From: Phlyctochytrium arcticum
Taxonomy: Eukaryota; Chytridiomycota; Chytridiomycetes; Chytridiales; Chytridiaceae
Length of the DNA: 64,000 nt
Reading direction: 5' to 3'
Assembly (NCBI GenBank): GCA_025602905.1
Contig: JAHLKI010000012.1
Location: forward strand, 682,001-746,000
The notes under the pieces are model-generated. The model was given only the letters and a program-made list of their open reading frames with translations. It made no database searches and was not told the DNA's origin. The position numbers were made by a program, and so were the translations under genes. Of this stretch, positions 11,281 to 23,593 are shown piece by piece (positions within the stretch are counted from its first letter, which is position 1; every line of letters begins with the position of its first letter).

Positions 11281-14200
11281 GGACCTGATAAGGACGACCC
11301 GCAAACCCATTCTCTCTACAAAAATTTGGTCACTACTTCCGTTATAACTCAACTGATACCCACGGCCGCACGACGACACCCCCCGCCCCATGGAGAGATC
11401 CATGGTTTGACGATTGCTTCGTCAACCCCTTTTCCACCACCCACAAGTATCGGTAATGCAGCAACCATTACCATGGGACAAGCTCAAGACCAAGGACAAG
11501 ACCAAGGACACGACCAAGGACAAGAACCAGGACACGACCCAAGACCAGGACCAGAAACCCCAGAACCAGAGGTCGCCCCCAACACACTACACAACTTGCG
11601 ACACCCAAGCACTCGACCTCAAGGTAGCCGACTATTAGTAGTTAAAGGCAGTGTAAATGGTGTACCTGTAGATATTTTGCTAGATACAGGCGCAGACCAG
11701 TTTTTTATTAGCTCCAATTTAGTACGCCGTGCCAATCTAAAAACCGCCCCCCTCCCTGATGTAGAAATTTCCATGGCAGACTCAACTAAACAACGCGGTT
11801 GCACTTATGTACCAGATTTATGTTATGCCGTGGGCACTTACAAGGAGAAGGCCAACTTTATCTTCGCAAACTTGAAATACAATATTATCCTTGGAATGCC
11901 GTGGTTTACATGGCGTAACCCCCAGATGAACTACCAAAACGGCATTGTACAATTTACCACGACCTCGCACCCCCGTGTTCGTTGGTTCTGCCAATGCAAC
12001 AAAGAAGAAGCCTGGGCAAACCCGCACCCAGAATTAAACCTAATCTCCGCAAAAAGTTTCGTCAGACGTATGAAGCAAAAAGTACAAATCTTTGTGGTCC
12101 AAATGAAACCCAACCATTCCCAGGAGGACAAACTGCCTCCGGGACTCCCACCTGAAAGAACAATAGACCACTGAGTGGAAATGACTGACCCGACGCAAAC
12201 CCTTGGCGACCCATATGTCAGCATTAGAACTACAAGAACTTAGGAAACAACTCACGGCACTGCTAGAGAGTGGGCTTATACAACCCTCCAAGAGTCCCTT
12301 CGGGGCACCAATTCTATTTGTGAAAAAGAAAGAAGGCTCATTGAGAATGTGCATCGATTACAGGGCACTAAACAAGTTAACCGTGAAGAACCGCTACCCC
12401 CTGCCCCGGATTGATGAACTCATGGATAGACTGAATGGCGCCACGGTCTTCACCAAACTAGATCTAAAATCAGGATACCACCAAATCCGGATTCACCCTG
12501 ACGACGTACCCAAAACCGCGTTCCGGACTTGATATGGACATTTTGAGTTTCTCGTGATGACTTTTGGGATTACGAACTCACCTGCCACATTCATGACCCT
12601 GATGAATACAGTATTACGACCCCTCCTCGACAAATCGGTGATTGTGTACCTGGACGACATTTTGATATACTCTCGGAATTTGGAGGAGCACCGACAACAT
12701 GTTCGGGAAGTTCTAGAACTATTGCGCAAACACAAGTTGTACGCAAACAAGTCCAAGTGCGCGTTTGTACAGCAAGAAGTGGAATTCTTGGGACATGTAG
12801 TGTCAGATAAAGGGATTAAACTTGACCCGAAGAAAGTTAACTCAGTACGCAAGTGGCCTATCCCAAAGAGTGTAACGGAAGTACGGCAGTTCATGGGCCT
12901 AGTCAATTATTTTCATACATTCTTAAAAGATCTGGCCAAGACCGCTGCCCCGTTGACCGACCTTTTGAAAAACGAGACGACCTGGACATGGGGAGCCGCG
13001 CATTCGATCATTTAATAAAGTTTGTTACTTCAGCACCGGTCCTCCGACACTTCGACCCTGATTTGCCTACCGTGGTTAGCCCAGACGCGTCTGCGTTTGC
13101 CGTGGGAGCATGGCTCGGCCAAGATGACGGCACGGGGATGCGTCCAGTAGCATACCATTCTCGAAAACTTACCCCGGCAGAAACTAGATATGATACAAGG
13201 GAACAAGAGTCACTCGCAATTCATGACGCACTAAGAGTATGGCGGCCATATTTAGAGGGCCGGAAGTTCCAAGTCCTGTCAGACCACGAGTCCTTGAAAT
13301 GGTTGCAAAATCAGAACTTCCTAACTCGACGCCAAGCACAATGGGTGATGAATTTCCAGTCCTATGATTTTGAAATTGGATATGGTCCTGGAAAGTTCAA
13401 TACCGTCGCAGATGTGCTATCTCGACGCCCAGACTTAGCACCGCGGTGTGTGAAATGTAAAGCTCTTGTTGACACTCCTGAAGACCAGTTGGCCATCAAT
13501 GCAATTCAACTCAGTCTTGCCAACGACACGAAATTCCGCGAAGCCATTGTGGAAGCCTCAAAACATGACGACGAACTAGTCCAGATACGCAAGTTCTTGA
13601 AAAAACCGAATATAGTTGTACCCAAGGAATTTGCCCCAAGAATGAGTGACTTGAGCTTAAACAATAACCTTGTCTATTTCCAAGATCGCCTATACGTTCC
13701 AGATAGTCCTGAGTTACGTCTCCAGCTATTAAAAGGACACCATGACAGGCATTACGTGGGACATTTTGGGGTAACAAAAACTTATGCAGCATTAGCCACG
13801 CACTACTACTGGCCCCAAATGTACCGTGATGTAAAGAAGTTCGTAGTGAGTTGTGACGCATGTCAACGGAATAAACCAAGCCAACGACTCCCCGCCGGCC
13901 TTCTTCAACCCCACCAAGTTCCGGTAAAGAGGTGGAGTGACATTGGAATGGATTTCATGGTCAGATTACCCCCATCAGGACATGAAAACTTTGATGCCAT
14001 CCAAGTAGTCACTGACCGCCTGTCCAAACAATGCCACTTCATCCCGTGTAAATCTACGGCCACTGCAAAGGACATTGCCAACCTATTCTTATGCGAAGTC
14101 TTCAAACACCATGGCCTACCAGAGCGAATTGTATCGGACCGAGACAGCAAGTTTACCAGCGAATTTTGGACGGAGTTGATGAAGCTACTCCACTGCAATC

Positions 14201-15033
14201 TGACCATGGCCCCAGCCCGGCATCAGCAAACAAATGGCCAGGCGGAAATTACCGTGAAAACTGTCAAGACTTTCCTATGCGCATTTGTCAATTATTGCAT
14301 GAACAATTGGGCAGATTTGTTAATGTTTGCAGAGTTTGCATACAATAACAGCAAATCCGCGTCAACGACCTTCACACCATTCTACTTGGAGACTGGCCAA
14401 CACCCACGTACCCCGAACACCCCGCCCGCGGATATACTGGATGCAGCACACCCACCCGCCGCCGAGTTTTACCAATACATGCAAGATTTACTCACAGTGG
14501 CCCGCGACCAGATCAAACATGCCCAGCAGGAATAAGCACGGAAAGCCAATGCGCACTTACGCCCAGCCCCTCAGTACGCCATTGGAGACCGAGTACTTCT
14601 TTCAAAGGATGGCATCAAGGTTGCCGAAGAGATTCAGCAACCAGCAGACAGGCTTTTGTCACAGTGGTTAGGACCAAATGAAATCACCAAGAAAGACGAC
14701 TTCAACAACTATACCCTGCAACTACCCCACACCATGAAAGTACACCTGGTCTTCCACGCTCGACTATTGAAATGGTACCAAGAACCTGCACAGGACTTCC
14801 CAACGCGCCCGGTACCCCCGAAACCACCCCCTGACATCGTTGATGGTGAACGTTACTACCTGGTCGAAGAACTCTTAGATATTTGCCAACGCCGTCGACA
14901 AAAGCAGTATCTTGTCAAATGGCAAGGATGGCCACATTCCGACAATACCTGGGAGCCAACGAAGAATCTCCCCGCCATAGTCATCAAAGAGTTCGAAGAA
15001 CGACGCCGTCGCGAACTAAGTGGGGGAGTGTGA
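11280..15033 (+). pseudogene. Ty3 pol: protease-RT-RNase H-integrase-chromodomain, broken
   Basis: In order: protease ILLDTGADQFFIS near 11675; RT with [14 protein letters not shown] near 12455 and YLDDILIYS near 12645; RNase H starting PDASAFAVGAW near 13082; integrase zinc region (H-H-C-C, 13740-13870); integrase core with a GMDFMVR aspartate near 13945 and SDRDSKF near 14133; chromodomain YLVKWQGWP...TWEPTKNL (14865-14985). Stops at 12172, 12530 and 14533 and a frameshift near 13000 break it. The chromodomain places it among chromoviruses, which often target heterochromatin. Confidence 0.92.
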
Positions 15034-15342
15034 CAGCTTGGCGCTGTCAGGTGTAGTTCGGCCATCTGGAACTGCCCAAACCCCGCTAATCCTCAGCCTC
15101 ACTGCGGACTTGAGTTAGGATACGTAGAACCGAAACCGCACTCTTAGTAATAGTCATCTGTAATCCATAATTAGCCGAGACCGCATTGCGGAGTTTTGTA
15201 CTTAGTTTAGCCAGTAGATCTCTGTTTATTTTGTTATAAAAAGGGCCCCTATCCTCGCCCCAGTGTGGGAGGATAACCCGGACTTCAATACAGTTGTTCT
15301 CTCTGTCCCTGTGAATACTGTCTGTCCCTGTTGCCTGTCAAA
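15029..15342 (+). repeat. 3' LTR of the Ty3 element
   Basis: Same ends as the 5' LTR (TGTGACAG...CTGTCAAA), followed by the target duplication ATGAA. It carries a duplication near its 3' end that is absent from the 5' copy. Confidence 0.93.
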
Positions 15343-15800
15343 ATGAATGTCATCCCATGTACAATGCCTTATCATATCCATTGTTCTTCCAGCAAGGTAT
15401 GATTTAGATTTGCTTTCATGTTGCTGAGCTTGAAAAGTGCGGATTTTCTGATACGGCGTTCTTGGCACGGTTGTAGGTAACCAGGGTTGGTGCATCCCAT
15501 TCAAAGAGGCTACCGGTGTAACTTTGAAAGCATTTGGCTGTTTCAGCAATACATTGTTGATCAGTACCTGCGAGTTGAAGCCCAAAACTTGCAGTTCATT
15601 TGTCACAACCAGAAGCAACTTTGAGCCAAATGTTACCAAGGGATTAGGGTTAGGGTTTATGGTTTGTTTAATTCAAGAGTATGTGTACAAGTACAAGAAG
15701 TAGAGACACAAGCTATCTATCTAGAGACTAAACTAACTTGAGAGAGAAATAGAAAAACTAGAGTACAAAATGTCTGGGAGGAGAGTAGGCGACTAGAAAA
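15343..15800. other. Intergenic sequence with short telomere-like tract
   Basis: No supported gene. GGGATTAGGGTTAGGGTTT at about 15640-15658 holds two perfect TTAGGG units and partial flanks. This is too short to be a telomere. It could be an interstitial telomeric tract or chance. Confidence 0.4.
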
Positions 15801-18420
15801 AATAGGAGGGTACGCCGGAAAGTACGCTCTATGATGTCTGTAGGTATCCAGAAGTAGTCCATAGTGATCTTGGGTGGTTTGGAGCCAAAAAACATGGGAA
15901 AGTTGACAAAAAGAAGTGTGTGGTGAAAACCTGATGAGGTATGTTGCCATTCGGGTTTAGCAAATCTTGTAGAGGGAGCCGAGTTGAATTGAAATGATTA
16001 GGGCCATATCGAGCCAGCAAGGCTGTATGAGGTTGTGGCGAGAGAAAGGCGGCGAGTGTGTTGATGGTGGCAAAAGTGATGAGGTATGTTGACTCTCGGC
16101 TGTAGTGAATCTTGTAGAGGGCGCCGACTTGAATGGAAATGATCAGGAGCATATCATTCCAGCGACGTTGTATGAGGTAGTGGCGAGAGGATGGCGAAAA
16201 AGACCGAAAATGCTATCAAAAACATGAAGCCAGGCGGCTAGGACGTTGATAATGCATAGAAAAGGTGTTGAGGGTGGTGCCGGAGAGCGTGGGTGTCGAA
16301 TGAGGTCAGTTGTACTATGCCAGGACTTGAACAGCGTGTACAGTGCTGCGCATCGGCCTGCGCAGTACAGAGGCATGTTGAGCGCAATTCCGAGACCAAA
16401 GACGATGCAGGGCACTAGGACGAGTGCAGCGCCGTTGGAAGGACCTTGTAGATGGCAAAGAAAGGGCATGAGGTGTCGAAAGTGTCGAAAAAGCGAAATT
16501 CTTGACCAGGGTACAATTTCGCGCCGAGGGGTTGAATACGATGACCAAAAAAACATTGATAGAGTCCTGGCGTGAGGGCAATTGGTGGCGAGAGTGTTGA
16601 CGAAGGTGTGGTCCAAGTTTCAGCCGGATCCGACACGAATCACTTAATTGAAGTGGTCAACGGACAGAGTGGGAAAAAATCGCGATATACAATTCCTCCC
16701 AGAATGTCGAAGACATTCTGAACCCAAGACAAAAAGGAACATGGGACCGCATACGGACTAGCACAAAGTCAAAGTTGCCCAGACCATGACATAGGGGCGT
16801 GTGAAGAGGTACTTTGGTGCGGGGAGTGTGGCAGTAGATGAGGTATGATTTTGGAGCTGATCGGGAGGATTTTCCTTAAGTCGAGTGGTCAAGGAGGACA
16901 GGACCAGAAAAATCGCGGAAAAACCGTGGCAGCATTCCAAAAGCATTTCGAACTTGAAACCAGAGGTGGGGCGCACCGCGGCACGGGGGAAGCTTCAGGG
17001 AGCACTGGAGAGCACGAGCGAGAAGCAGGCCGCGACCGGGTGGTCAAAAGGAGGAAATTTGCGGAGGGGTATGAGGGCATGGCCGATGGTGTGGTGAAAA
17101 CAACCAAAGAGACGTGCCAGAGGCCTGTATGTCGGGGAGTTGATGCGGGGGGTGTTGCTGGTGGTGTGGTATCAACGGCAGCTAAATCGGTACATTTTTC
17201 CCTAATTCGAGTGGTCCAAGTGCGTGTGGGAAAAAATGTCGCGACAAAAACCGAAACAGCATGTCGCCAGCATTTCCAAATTGAAACTTGCAGCGGGGCT
17301 CGCCACGGTGCATAGGTAGTTTCAAAGAGTGTTGGGGATGACGAGAGAAATGTAGGCCACGGTCGGGGAGCTGAAAATGAGGGATTTGCGCCATGGTATG
17401 AGGGCATGTCCGAGGGTGTGGTGAAAACAGCCAGGTTGAAGGGACAGAGGCCTGGGTGATGGATATTTGGTGGGGGAGATGTAGCTGAATGGGTGGGTGA
17501 AATTGCAGGTCTTTCGGAACGGAAACACTTAGGACAAGTGGTCCATTTTCGTGGGAAAAACAACGCCGCGGCCAGATTGGCACCAGACATGTCGTTGGAG
17601 ATGGCGCAACCCAGATTGGACGACAGCGACCGAGTTCTTCATAAATGGGATGGTGAAAGGAACCAAGACAATGAACGTCGAGACCGTAGACCCAAAAATG
17701 CGGAATTGGTGAAATTCATCGGCACGTCGGCCAATGTTGTCGCAAAAATGTCGAAAAAGGTAACGCGTCCAAAAGCAGCAGACCGAAGACAAAGGTTTCA
17801 GAGAGATACGCCCGGAGATCCGTTCTGCCAAGTTGCAGACCGCTCGGACCCACTTTATCTAGTAATTGTTGTCCAGGAGCAGAATACCAGAAATTGACCG
17901 GACCAAGGCACTTAATCAAAAATGCCCCAAACACCAGGAGGGACCGCGCGATTTGAATATGTTGCAGTAGGGAGTGTCAAAGAAGATGTCTGAAGAGGAG
18001 TACGAGGCCCAGTGTGCCGTCCGTGACCGTTTTCCCGCACTTCACCACCGTTACGGCCAATGTGAAAGTGAACTTGGCGAAATCAGCAGATACAAAGCTG
18101 GATACATTGTCGTTGGTGGAGAGTGTGTGGGAGATGGTGCGGTGCAAATCTAGGCGCAAATGAAGACCCCACGATTAAGCGAAGTGTCCCAGATTGGTTG
18201 AGCCCAAAATTGCCGCGATACCGTCCCTTCAATACAACTTGCTCGCCGCACCGTCTTTCACTGCAGCAAATGACCAGTAGGCAGTAGAGAAAGTAAAAGA
18301 GTGGGAGCGTGGAGCAGAAACCGAAGTTTCAGTGGTAGGAACGGTGTTTGGTGAAGGGTGTAGGGGGGGTGGCGAGAGATGTGCGACAATTGATGGAAAC
18401 ATGAGCTTGCTTACTCGGAC
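15800..18420. repeat. Long degenerate tandem repeat region
   Basis: No gene is supported; open frames occur on both strands and change frame between repeats. Related blocks recur with a phrase like GAGTGGTCAAGG...GGGAAAAAATCGCG at about 16650, 16881, 17210 and 17536, giving spacings of about 230, 329 and 326 bp. A shorter-period pair (TGAGGTATGTTG...TCTTGTAGAGGG) lies near 15935 and 16080. The region is G-rich on the plus strand. Confidence 0.6.
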
Positions 18421-18610
18421 TTTCACCAGGGACGCCCGGCACGCGGCCGAACGTATGGTGCACCTTTCGGCCCTGCACAGAGGTTGGGGAGGGATGGGAT
18501 AGATGTTGTAGGGGGGGTGGCGGGTGATGTGCGGAAGTTGGCGTAGGCATAAGCGTTCTTGCTGAGACTTCTACCAGTGACGCCCGGCACTAGGCCGAAC
18601 GTATGGTGCA
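18357..18610. repeat. Tandem duplication, about 147-bp period
   Basis: Blocks 18357-18462 and about 18504-18609 both run from GTAGGGGGGGTGGCG to GGCCGAACGTATGGTGCAC with moderate divergence between. They appear to be part of the same repeat-rich landscape as the upstream region. Confidence 0.75.
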
Positions 18611-18619
18611 CGTGGGATG

Positions 18620-19405
18620 TTGCTGTGGGGGAGATTGTGGCAATGGTGTCGAATTTTCAAAACGGAAAAAATATCGCGCGACCCGACCTCATATCAAAAA
18701 ATCCAGAGAGTAGCTCCAATGCTGCACCAAAGAGACCAGAAGGTGTAGGTACATGTACTCGAAGGTATACTGGAGGAGAAGACGAGGGATGAGATGTGGG
18801 ATGATGAAAAATACGTTGCTGACGGTCGAATTCGCCCAAAATTTCGAACTTCGCCAAAAGAGCCTCAATAAGTAAGTAGTTTCGTGGGTTGATAGAAAAC
18901 ATCGTGCCATTTGATAAACTGCAGGTTGGGGACCGGTCGGGACAATGTCAATTAAGAGAATATTAGGAATGCGGTAGGATACTTATCCGAAACACCGAAA
19001 TTGACAAAGAAACCCGTCCAGAGCACCAACGGCCGGCGGACTTGCACCGCTCGGCCCGCAAAGGGTATCTCGAGAGTTGAGAGGAGGAGTGGGAGTGGTA
19101 TGGGGATGATGGAGGGTGATCGACTCGTCAATGCCGGCGGCGTGCCCAAAGCACCCGCGCGATGTGGTTGTGAGGCACGGGTAATTGACGAGGAGGGACC
19201 TGCTTTCGCAGGGTGGAGGTTGAAAGGGTTGTGGTGGGGTGTGTTGAGGAGTAGGGTACGATAGATGTCGAAAAGGTGATGATCCGTTGATTAATGTTGA
19301 TTTGGGAAGGCTCGCTTGTCTGTTGAATGTTGAGATTTGGTGCTGACATAATCACGGTTTGGAGCGGAATCTTGAGGAATGGCGAAATGCTGAAAGACAA
19401 AGACC
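18620..19405. other. Intergenic, no gene seen
   Basis: Continuation of the G-rich repeat landscape. Open frames are short and unconvincing on both strands, and I see no domain motif. Confidence 0.4.
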
Positions 19406-20701
19406 TCACGAGGAACCAGACGAGATGGGGGATGGGAGCAGCTCGGCCACTGACGGTTGGGGAAGAGCAGGTGGTGGTCTCGTCAGTGCTTTCTGCTCCT
19501 CGGCATCACCCCACTCTTCTTCAAAGAGATCGGTATAAACAGACTTGAGAAGGCGCGCAAACAAATATCCGTCGCCGTGATTCAACGCGGCGTCCACAGC
19601 CGAATACAGTTCACCGTCCAGGTTTGCCAAATGAAGCCGCTTCTTGTCGAATGTAATCCAAGTATCCAACTGAGACCATTCCGCGAGCGCTTCAAAACCA
19701 GGCATCGCACATGTGATCATACACCGGCGGTTGGCAGCTCTCTTGCACACACCGCACATCTTTCGACCCATCATCGTGTTCTCCCGCCAATGCAAAGCCC
19801 ATGAACGGAGCGCGACAGGCTGAATCCAGAAAGCACGATCGATGTATGTGGCAGGCCGACGGTTGAGAATGTAAGCCGGTAGTTGTGCTCCAGGACCAGT
19901 TTGATTGACTCGACGTTGAACAATATCTTCAACGCCCTTCTTTCTGATCCAAGACTTCCAACCAATCCGGGGACGTTCCCCTTCATTAAGATCCGCGACA
20001 CCGACGGCAGTCATCCAAGCTTCTATCTCCACAGGTTTCCGCAAACACCGTGGCAAGATGGCATTAATAGATAACTCAGAGACTCCAGGGTTGACATCAG
20101 CGTACATATCAATAATCTTGGCGAGAATGACACCATCTGCAAGTTTTTGGGTGGCCCTTCTTGCTGCAGGCAGACTGGCAAGCTCTGCGGTGTTCCTCTT
20201 TGGATGGTTGATGTGCTGGTCGTGCCCGTCGCCAAATTTCACAATCCTCCAAACTTCTCCAAGCAAGCTTAAACGGACTCTGTAGGTGCAACCGACCTTC
20301 TTACTCTCCCGCTTTCTCTTCGAGTTTGGAATGTTTGCTGGAGGCGACCCACCCTGACAACAATGAAAGATCACCATACGAACAATTTTCGGATTGCCCC
20401 AGTGTTCCTTTTTCTTCTCAGAAACAGCAAATCCCTCGGAAAGCGCGTACTGATGAACACCGTCAATCCCCTTTTCCATCGTGGCAAATTCAACATCCGG
20501 CGCAGCTTGAGGAAACCATGGAGCGTGGCGGGATGCGGCTTGCGCGATGATAGCATTTGCCAAAGCAGCTTGAGGGGCGGCCAGGCTACTGGGAAGAACG
20601 ATTGCCTGTTCGGGGGTCAACCCGACCACAGTGGCAACCTCTGTTGGCGGTCTTGCGCTGGGGCGTGCGATAGCTGTGTCTGCAGAATTGGCGGCTTCCA
20701 T
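19406..20701 (-). CDS. FAR1/MULE-type DNA-binding domain protein (431 aa)
   Basis: A single frame from ATG 20701. Residues 70-170 resemble the FAR1/WRKY-GCM1 zinc-binding fold found at the N-terminus of Mutator-like transposases and derived regulators: YALSEGFAVSEKKK, then CCQGG, a KKVGCTYRVRL box and an HINHP ending. No DDE transposase domain follows. Residues 290-345 carry further cysteines (MCGVCKRAANRRC) that may bind another zinc. It could be a domesticated transposase piece, a regulator, or part of a non-autonomous MULE. Assignment is by motif only. Confidence 0.5.
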   Translation of the reverse strand: MEAANSADTAIARPSARPPTEVATVVGLTPEQAIVLPSSLAAPQAALANAIIAQAASRHAPWFPQAAPDVEFATMEKGIDGVHQYALSEGFAVSEKKKEHWGNPKIVRMVIFHCCQGGSPPANIPNSKRKRESKKVGCTYRVRLSLLGEVWRIVKFGDGHDQHINHPKRNTAELASLPAARRATQKLADGVILAKIIDMYADVNPGVSELSINAILPRCLRKPVEIEAWMTAVGVADLNEGERPRIGWKSWIRKKGVEDIVQRRVNQTGPGAQLPAYILNRRPATYIDRAFWIQPVALRSWALHWRENTMMGRKMCGVCKRAANRRCMITCAMPGFEALAEWSQLDTWITFDKKRLHLANLDGELYSAVDAALNHGDGYLFARLLKSVYTDLFEEEWGDAEEQKALTRPPPALPQPSVAELLPSPISSGSS

Positions 20702-21535
20702 TTCGGGTGTTGTGTTGTGTTGGTGTTGGACAGGTTCTTCGATTCAGAAGAATGGGGCGAACCTGAGTGGCAATCGGACGGCAGGAGCGGAGTTTTGGTT
20801 GCCAAACAGCGCTGAGCCACATCTCGGACAAGGATTCGGACGTGGTATGATTTGGCAGATGCCTTTACTATTAACCTTTCATTTTCAGAACAGCAAGCGT
20901 CGACATGTACCACTAGGCTAGTTCTTTGTTTACATTTCAACGGTTTTGCGTCACTATCTAGTTCGCCTTTTTTAATACACTGCAATTCAGTTACTACAAT
21001 GATTTCTTTTCGTTTTACAATGCGAGTGTTCACATTTGGTTCAGTCAGTACTCTGTTCACATGTGGTTTATATGGGAAAGTGTGATCCGGATGCATAGCA
21101 CACATTTGAGAGCGATTGCTAATGGAGTATAAACAAAAGTTGTTAAACGAAAAAGTTGCGATGGCCAAGGACAGTGCCGAAGCCGTGGTTCATCCGCACA
21201 TGGGAGCACAAAAGGTCGCAATGCGAACACCAACGAAAAAGTTGTCCTAAAAAGGATATAGCGCGTCCCCCAGTGGGAGAACCCCGCATTTTAGCGATCG
21301 GCACCGTGCATTCGAGGCGCTCCCTGATGAGCATTGACCGCACGACTGCGCTAAGGCGCATCGTCACGTGTATATTTCTTGTTTTCTTCTGTATATCATT
21401 CCCTTGCACTGTACATTTTACTCTTCACGCTTTTTCTCTTCCTCTGCGCTAAAGCTAATAACACCACCCCGACTCTCGCACCCTGGGAAGGTGCATTACC
21501 GTCCATACCAACTCTTAACCGAAAACGCTACAATT
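20702..21535. other. Intergenic, no gene seen
   Basis: Several short open frames exist on both strands but none has recognisable motifs or splice structure. Confidence 0.4.
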
Positions 21536-21536
21536 T

Positions 21537-21776
21537 GGGCAAATCCTCGAGGCCGTAGGCCGAGTCCCAAAGCCCAGTTTGCTAATCATGAGCGTGGGAA
21601 AACACATTGCATCTTGGCATGGCAGTTGGTAAGTGATGGAGGGCCTTGAGTTGAAATCTCTAGGCAAATTCTTGAGGACGTAGGCCGACTCCCAATGCCA
21701 GATTACATCTTGGCATGGCCTGAGCGTGGGAAAACAGATGGCATCTTGGCATGGCCGTTTGGGAGTGATGGAGGGA
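21537..21776. repeat. Two-copy degenerate tandem repeat, about 120 bp
   Basis: Both copies (about 21537-21655 and 21661-21776) share GGCAAAT.CT.GAGG.CGTAGGCCGA.TCCCAA and later CATCTTGGCATGG and GTGATGGAGGG. No coding evidence. Confidence 0.7.
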
Positions 21777-21779
21777 ACA

Positions 21780-23590
21780 AGTATTCATGGTGGGATGGCG
21801 TCGCCTGGGCGGGTATTGCACACAGCCTTGATTTCCAAAGCCAACCCGAGATGTTTTAGAGGAGGGGCATTCTGTATATGGAACCTCTGCCATTTTTTTG
21901 CAGACTTCCTCTGTGTTTGGTTTACATTCATCTCTGTATTGGGCTTAGCCCCATACCTGGCATATCCTCGTGCCTTTGAAACTTGAAAAGGTTGAAAACT
22001 GGGTATCTCGTGACTTGGAATGGGCCGGTTGAATGACCCGAGTAAGGAGAGTATAAGGTACATCATCATAACTACAATGACCAAGGTTCCTGTTTGTTAT
22101 CATTTATTCGAGCGCAATTCTATCATTCTGATCACCCAGACATTCTACTTACTTTGTGATTCATATCTGTGCAAAGTGATTCTTCGTCCTGTCAGGTCTA
22201 CCCTTATCTCATGTAAATATCCCGTATCATCATTCACCTCAACAAATTTTTTAGATATCTTCAATCAAATACTCCACTCGGCATACATTCGACCGACATT
22301 TCGTTTAGAAATTTTAGATGCGCTCCGATCCATACCGGCCGAACATTTTTTCAATTGTACGATAAGTGCATTGGTGGAGAAACTAATAAGAGGAGCGTCT
22401 GATGAGGACGGAAAGGCCCATAGCGTAAGGAGCCAATAAAGTATCAGTTCTTGGGGGGACAAGCGAAATGTCAATAACAAGAAAATGCGGTACTTTCTGG
22501 ACGAATAAATGTAACCCGTAATGCGGGAGACTTTGGATTTTTTAAGGAAGAGGAGAAAGGAGCAAAGATAAATCATCATAGCAGGCTCAGTAGCTGAAAA
22601 ACATACGCAACTTCCGAAAAGACATATATAATATCGACACTGTATTTGGAGGTCAGGCCTAAGTTCCCTCGCGCATAAAGAGCAAAGACCGATGCAGGCT
22701 GCGGAAAAGGAGGGGACAGATAAGGTAATTTTGGGACAATATGAGGAAAGCGAATGAAGTTTGGTACATATGACTAGTACGGGGTAATTCAACGTAAGAG
22801 GAGAAGCAGGGGCAAAGAGTCGAGAAAATAAGGCCGTTCGGTAGGTAGGAATGGGCGGGACATATGAGCAAGAGTTTGTAAGGACAGCTGGAGCGGGGAA
22901 ACAGAGAAAAGTAACAGTCAATACATATGGAAGGGCAAGAAAGAACGTATTCAGTACCGAAGAATAGGTCTAGGAAGGAAAAACACAAGGAGGAGCGTCG
23001 TTTCGTGCACAGAATCGGAAACATTATAACGAATACAAAGATATGGGCAAGTACGGGAGCTCAGGGTGGTGCAATAGAAGAGTTGAGAATCGTAGATGCA
23101 GCCATCCCCAATCTTGACGGGCGAAGACCGCTGGTCGCTCTGGTCAGTGACCGCTGATCTGAAAGTTATTCTAGCAAATTATGATCGCGATAAAATCATC
23201 ATTAATAAAATGTCCCCCTTAAGCGACGATACCCGCTGCGCAAGTGCCCGAAAGCGAATGGACGAAGCAGCTGCTCACAAATCGCTTTAGGCAAAAATGC
23301 TTTGGAGACCCAACTCCATTAGCTAGAGGCCGAGATTCCGTTGGACTCAGAGAGTAGCGATTAGTAGCGGTTGCTAAACGGCAATTTGAATTGTCGGTGG
23401 TATTTTGGAACAAAGATAGTAAGCGTAAGTTAGATATACATCCTGGATAATTCTGGCAAACAATACGGATTGCGGTGAATCAGCTTGCCCTCTTTCAACG
23501 TTTATTTGATTATTTATAAATACAACGCACACTATGTAACTGACCACAATAACAGAGATTGCAGACTCTGGGGATGAACTATGTATGAAA
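21780..23590. other. Gene-poor region with a purine-skewed repeat (22.44-23.05 kb)
   Basis: No supported gene. The stretch 22,440-23,050 has the same purine-rich texture as 1-2.6 kb, with words such as GGAGAAAGGAGCAAAG and GGGACATATGAGC. It is probably another degenerate copy of that dispersed repeat. Confidence 0.4.
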
Positions 23591-23593
23591 CGA

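Larger units (their letters stand above)
9412..15342 (+). mobile_element. Ty3/gypsy chromovirus-type LTR retrotransposon, inactivated
   Basis: Near-identical LTRs (9412-9706 and 15029-15342) flank gag, protease, RT, RNase H, integrase and a C-terminal chromodomain. The 5-bp duplication ATGAA occurs at 9407-9411 and 15343-15347. A primer-binding-like TGGTAGCACC follows the 5' LTR and a purine run (GTGGGGGAG) precedes the 3' LTR. The reading frame has in-frame stops near 9848, 10874, 11135, 12172, 12530 and 14533 and a frameshift near 13000, so it cannot make full proteins. Confidence 0.95.

Noticed and set aside
10874..12532. In-frame TGA codons as evidence for a reassigned genetic code
   Set aside because: They replace arginine at conserved Ty3 sites and fit CGA-to-TGA mutation. 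Intact genes in the window use TGA and TAA as normal stops.
15226..15639. Minus-strand ORF reading out of the Ty3 3' LTR
   Set aside because: It runs into LTR sequence and shows no domain or splice support.
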